From NCBI RefSeq assembly GCF_001277255.1, contig NZ_CP012264.1, positions 3,224,001 through 3,288,000 of the forward strand: a stretch of 64,000 nt of DNA, in the 5' to 3' direction. Under the pieces are notes generated by a model. It saw nothing but the letters and a program-made list of their open reading frames with translations. It was not told the DNA's origin and did not search any database. Within the stretch, counting starts at the first letter, position 1. Each line of letters opens with the position of its first letter. Of the stretch, positions 62,270 to 64,000 are shown piece by piece. A program made the translations under genes and the position numbers. Source of the stretch: Cronobacter condimenti 1330. GTDB lineage: Bacteria; Pseudomonadota; Gammaproteobacteria; Enterobacterales; Enterobacteriaceae.

Positions 62270-62971
62270 ATGACTGAAAACGCCGTTCTTCGCCTGCGCG
62301 CCGAGCGCCTGGCGCGCGCCACTCGCCCTTTTCTCGCCCGCGGTAACCGCGTACGACGCTGCCAGCGTTGTCTGCTGCCGATGGCCCATTGTTTATGCGA
62401 CACGCTGCAACCCCAGCAGGCCCGCAGCCGTTTCTGTCTGGTGATGTTCGACACCGAGCCGATGAAACCGAGCAATACCGGGCGTTTGATCGCTGACATT
62501 CTGCCGGATACCGCGGCGTTCCAGTGGTCGCGTACCGAACCGCCCGCCGCACTGCTGGAGATGGTCGCCAATCCCGATTTTCAGCCGATGGTGGTGTTTC
62601 CGGCCTCTTATGCGGATCCGGGCCGTGAAGTGCTGAGCGTTTCGCCACGCACCGGCAAGCCGCCGCTGTTTATTATGCTCGACGGCACCTGGACCGAAGC
62701 GCGCAAAATGTTTCGCAAAAGCCCGTATCTTGATGCGCTGCCGGTTATCTCCGTGGATTTAACGCGGGTGTCGGCCTATCAGCTACGCGAAGCGCACGCC
62801 GACGGCCAGTACTGCACGGCAGAAGTGGCGATAGCGCTGCTGGACGGCGCGGGCGACACGGCGGCGGCGCAAGGCTTAAGCGAGCACTTCGCGCTGTTTC
62901 GTGAGCGTTATCTTGCCGGTAAACCTCATCATCAGGGCAGCATCACAGCAGCGCAGGCAGAAAGCGTTTAA
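62270..62971 (+). CDS. tapT: tRNA-uridine aminocarboxypropyltransferase (acp3U47 synthase, YfiP)
   Basis: 233 aa from ATG 62270 (MTENAVLRLRAER), as E. coli YfiP/TapT; the frame to 62204 adds 22 residues without homology. Zinc-type cysteines CQRCLLPMAHCLC (about 31-43) and the DTW-family motif DGTWTEARKMF are present. It transfers the 3-amino-3-carboxypropyl group of SAM to U47 of tRNAs. Probably co-transcribed with patZ 33 bases downstream. Confidence 0.95.
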   Translation: MTENAVLRLRAERLARATRPFLARGNRVRRCQRCLLPMAHCLCDTLQPQQARSRFCLVMFDTEPMKPSNTGRLIADILPDTAAFQWSRTEPPAALLEMVANPDFQPMVVFPASYADPGREVLSVSPRTGKPPLFIMLDGTWTEARKMFRKSPYLDALPVISVDLTRVSAYQLREAHADGQYCTAEVAIALLDGAGDTAAAQGLSEHFALFRERYLAGKPHHQGSITAAQAESV

Positions 62972-63004
62972 AATCATCAGTTCACTTCGACGCCGGAGGA
63001 AATG

Positions 63005-64000
63005 ATGAGCCAACGTGGCCTGGAAGCACTGTTACGACCGAAATCGATAGCCGTCGTCGGCGCATCAATGAAACCCGATCGCGCGGGGTTTCTGATGATG
63101 CGCAATTTGCTGGCAGGCGGCTTTAGCGGGCCTATCCTCCCGGTCACGCCCGCCTGGAAAGCGGTCTGCGGCGTACTGGCCTGGCCTGATGTCGCAAGCC
63201 TGCCGTTTACGCCCGACCTTGCTGTACTTTGCACCCACGCGACGCGCAATCTGGCATTGCTGGAGGCGCTTGACGAGAGAGGGTGTAAAACCTGTCTTGT
63301 GCTCTCTTCTCCACCGGAACAACATGCCGAGCTACTGGCATGCGCGGCGCGCTTTCAGATGCGTCTGCTCGGCCCGAACAGCCTGGGGCTGCTGGCGCCG
63401 TGGCAGGGACTGAACGCGAGCTTCTCGCCAGTGCCAATCCGCAAGGGCAAGCTCGCGTTTATTTCGCAGTCTGCGGCAGTCTCCAATACCATTCTTGACT
63501 GGGCGCAGCAGCGTCAGTTGGGTTTCTCCTGGTTTATCGCGCTTGGCGACAGCCTGGATATCGACGTCGATGAGTTACTTGATTACCTGGCGCGTGACAG
63601 CAAAACCAGCGCCATTCTGCTCTATCTCGAACAACTGAGCGACGCGCGGCGTTTTGTCTCGGCCGCACGCAGCGCCTCGCGCAATAAACCGATTCTGGTT
63701 ATCAAAAGTGGTCGCAGCCCCAGTGCAAGACGCCTGCTCAATACGCACGCCGGGCTGGACGCGGCGTGGGACGCTGCCATTCAGCGCGCCGGTCTGCTGC
63801 GCGTGCAGGATACCCATGAGCTTTTCTCGGCGGTAGAAACTTTAAGCCATATGCGCCCGCTGCGCGGCGAGCGGCTGATGATAGTCAGCAACGGTGCCGC
63901 GCCGGCTGCGCTGGCGCTGGATGAGCTCTGGTTGCGCCAGGGCAAACTTGCCACACTTGATGACGCGATGCTCACGCGCCTGCAACAACAATTGCCGGAA
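63005..64000 (+). CDS. patZ: Protein lysine acetyltransferase PatZ (Pat/YfiQ), N-terminal 332 codons (cut by window edge)
   Basis: Start ATG 63005 (MSQRGLEALLRPKSIAVVGAS); an ATG at 63002 precedes it directly. The open frame runs to the right edge. The visible part is the acyl-CoA synthetase (ADP-forming)-like region: CoA-binding Rossmann domain (about 1-125; GASMKPDRAG, GPNSLGLLAPW) followed by ligase-CoA domains (SQSAAVSNTILDW). The GNAT catalytic domain at the C-terminus of this ~880-aa protein lies beyond the window. E. coli PatZ acetylates and inactivates acetyl-CoA synthetase. Confidence 0.96.
   Translation, partial: MSQRGLEALLRPKSIAVVGASMKPDRAGFLMMRNLLAGGFSGPILPVTPAWKAVCGVLAWPDVASLPFTPDLAVLCTHATRNLALLEALDERGCKTCLVLSSPPEQHAELLACAARFQMRLLGPNSLGLLAPWQGLNASFSPVPIRKGKLAFISQSAAVSNTILDWAQQRQLGFSWFIALGDSLDIDVDELLDYLARDSKTSAILLYLEQLSDARRFVSAARSASRNKPILVIKSGRSPSARRLLNTHAGLDAAWDAAIQRAGLLRVQDTHELFSAVETLSHMRPLRGERLMIVSNGAAPAALALDELWLRQGKLATLDDAMLTRLQQQLPE

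Overview
This 64 kb window is chromosomal DNA from a member of the Enterobacterales. Gene content and order follow the E. coli / Salmonella chromosome from yfhM to patZ almost gene for gene, and most proteins align by eye along their full length with the E. coli proteins. GC-rich codon usage and the accessory genes suggest Cronobacter, Franconibacter, Siccibacter or Enterobacter rather than Escherichia. That genus-level guess is inference. I see no tRNA, rRNA, insertion sequence, prophage, CRISPR array or broken gene. Both ends cut a gene: yfhM on the left (minus strand) and patZ on the right (plus strand).

Layout. 1-8.1 kb: yfhM, then an alpha-glucoside PTS gene and a family-4 glycosidase gene placed upstream of sseA, with an RpiR-type regulator directly behind sseA. 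8.1-12.5 kb: two tandem paralogous membrane M48 metallopeptidases between sseA and sseB, absent from this position in E. coli. 12.6-22.4 kb: sseB, pepB and the complete isc iron-sulfur operon (iscR-S-U-A-hscB-hscA-fdx-iscX) with two IscR sites, then trmJ and suhB. 22.4-27.5 kb: a ZevAB-like metal uptake pair, csiE, an hcaT without the hca catabolic genes, and a MerR regulator with a carboxymuconolactone-decarboxylase-family protein joined by a 19-bp-spacer promoter. 27.5-40.8 kb: glyA, hmp, glnB, the glrK-qseG-glrR two-component operon, the small RNA GlmY with its sigma54 promoter and upstream GlrR sites, purL and mltF. 40.6-45.4 kb: tadA, a murQ-murP-like-pgpC operon facing the RpiR regulator yfhH, and yfhL. 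45.4-54.8 kb (all minus): rpoE-rseA-rseB-rseC, lepA-lepB-rnc-era-recO-pdxJ-acpS. 54.8-64 kb: nadB, trmN, srmB, grcA, ung, yfiF, trxC, tapT and patZ.

Common themes are Fe-S cluster assembly (isc operon, IscR feedback), envelope stress and cell-wall recycling (rpoE regulon genes, GlrKR/GlmY, murQP, mltF), RNA modification and maturation (trmJ, tadA, rnc, era, trmN, srmB, yfiF, tapT), and oxygen or NO responses (hmp with an NsrR site, grcA with two FNR sites). The most useful regions to examine further are the accessory insertions: the split alpha-glucoside locus around sseA, the tandem M48 proteases, murQP next to yfhH, the MerR/CMD pair and the ZevAB-like pair. A short ORF translationally overlapping rpoE is also of interest.
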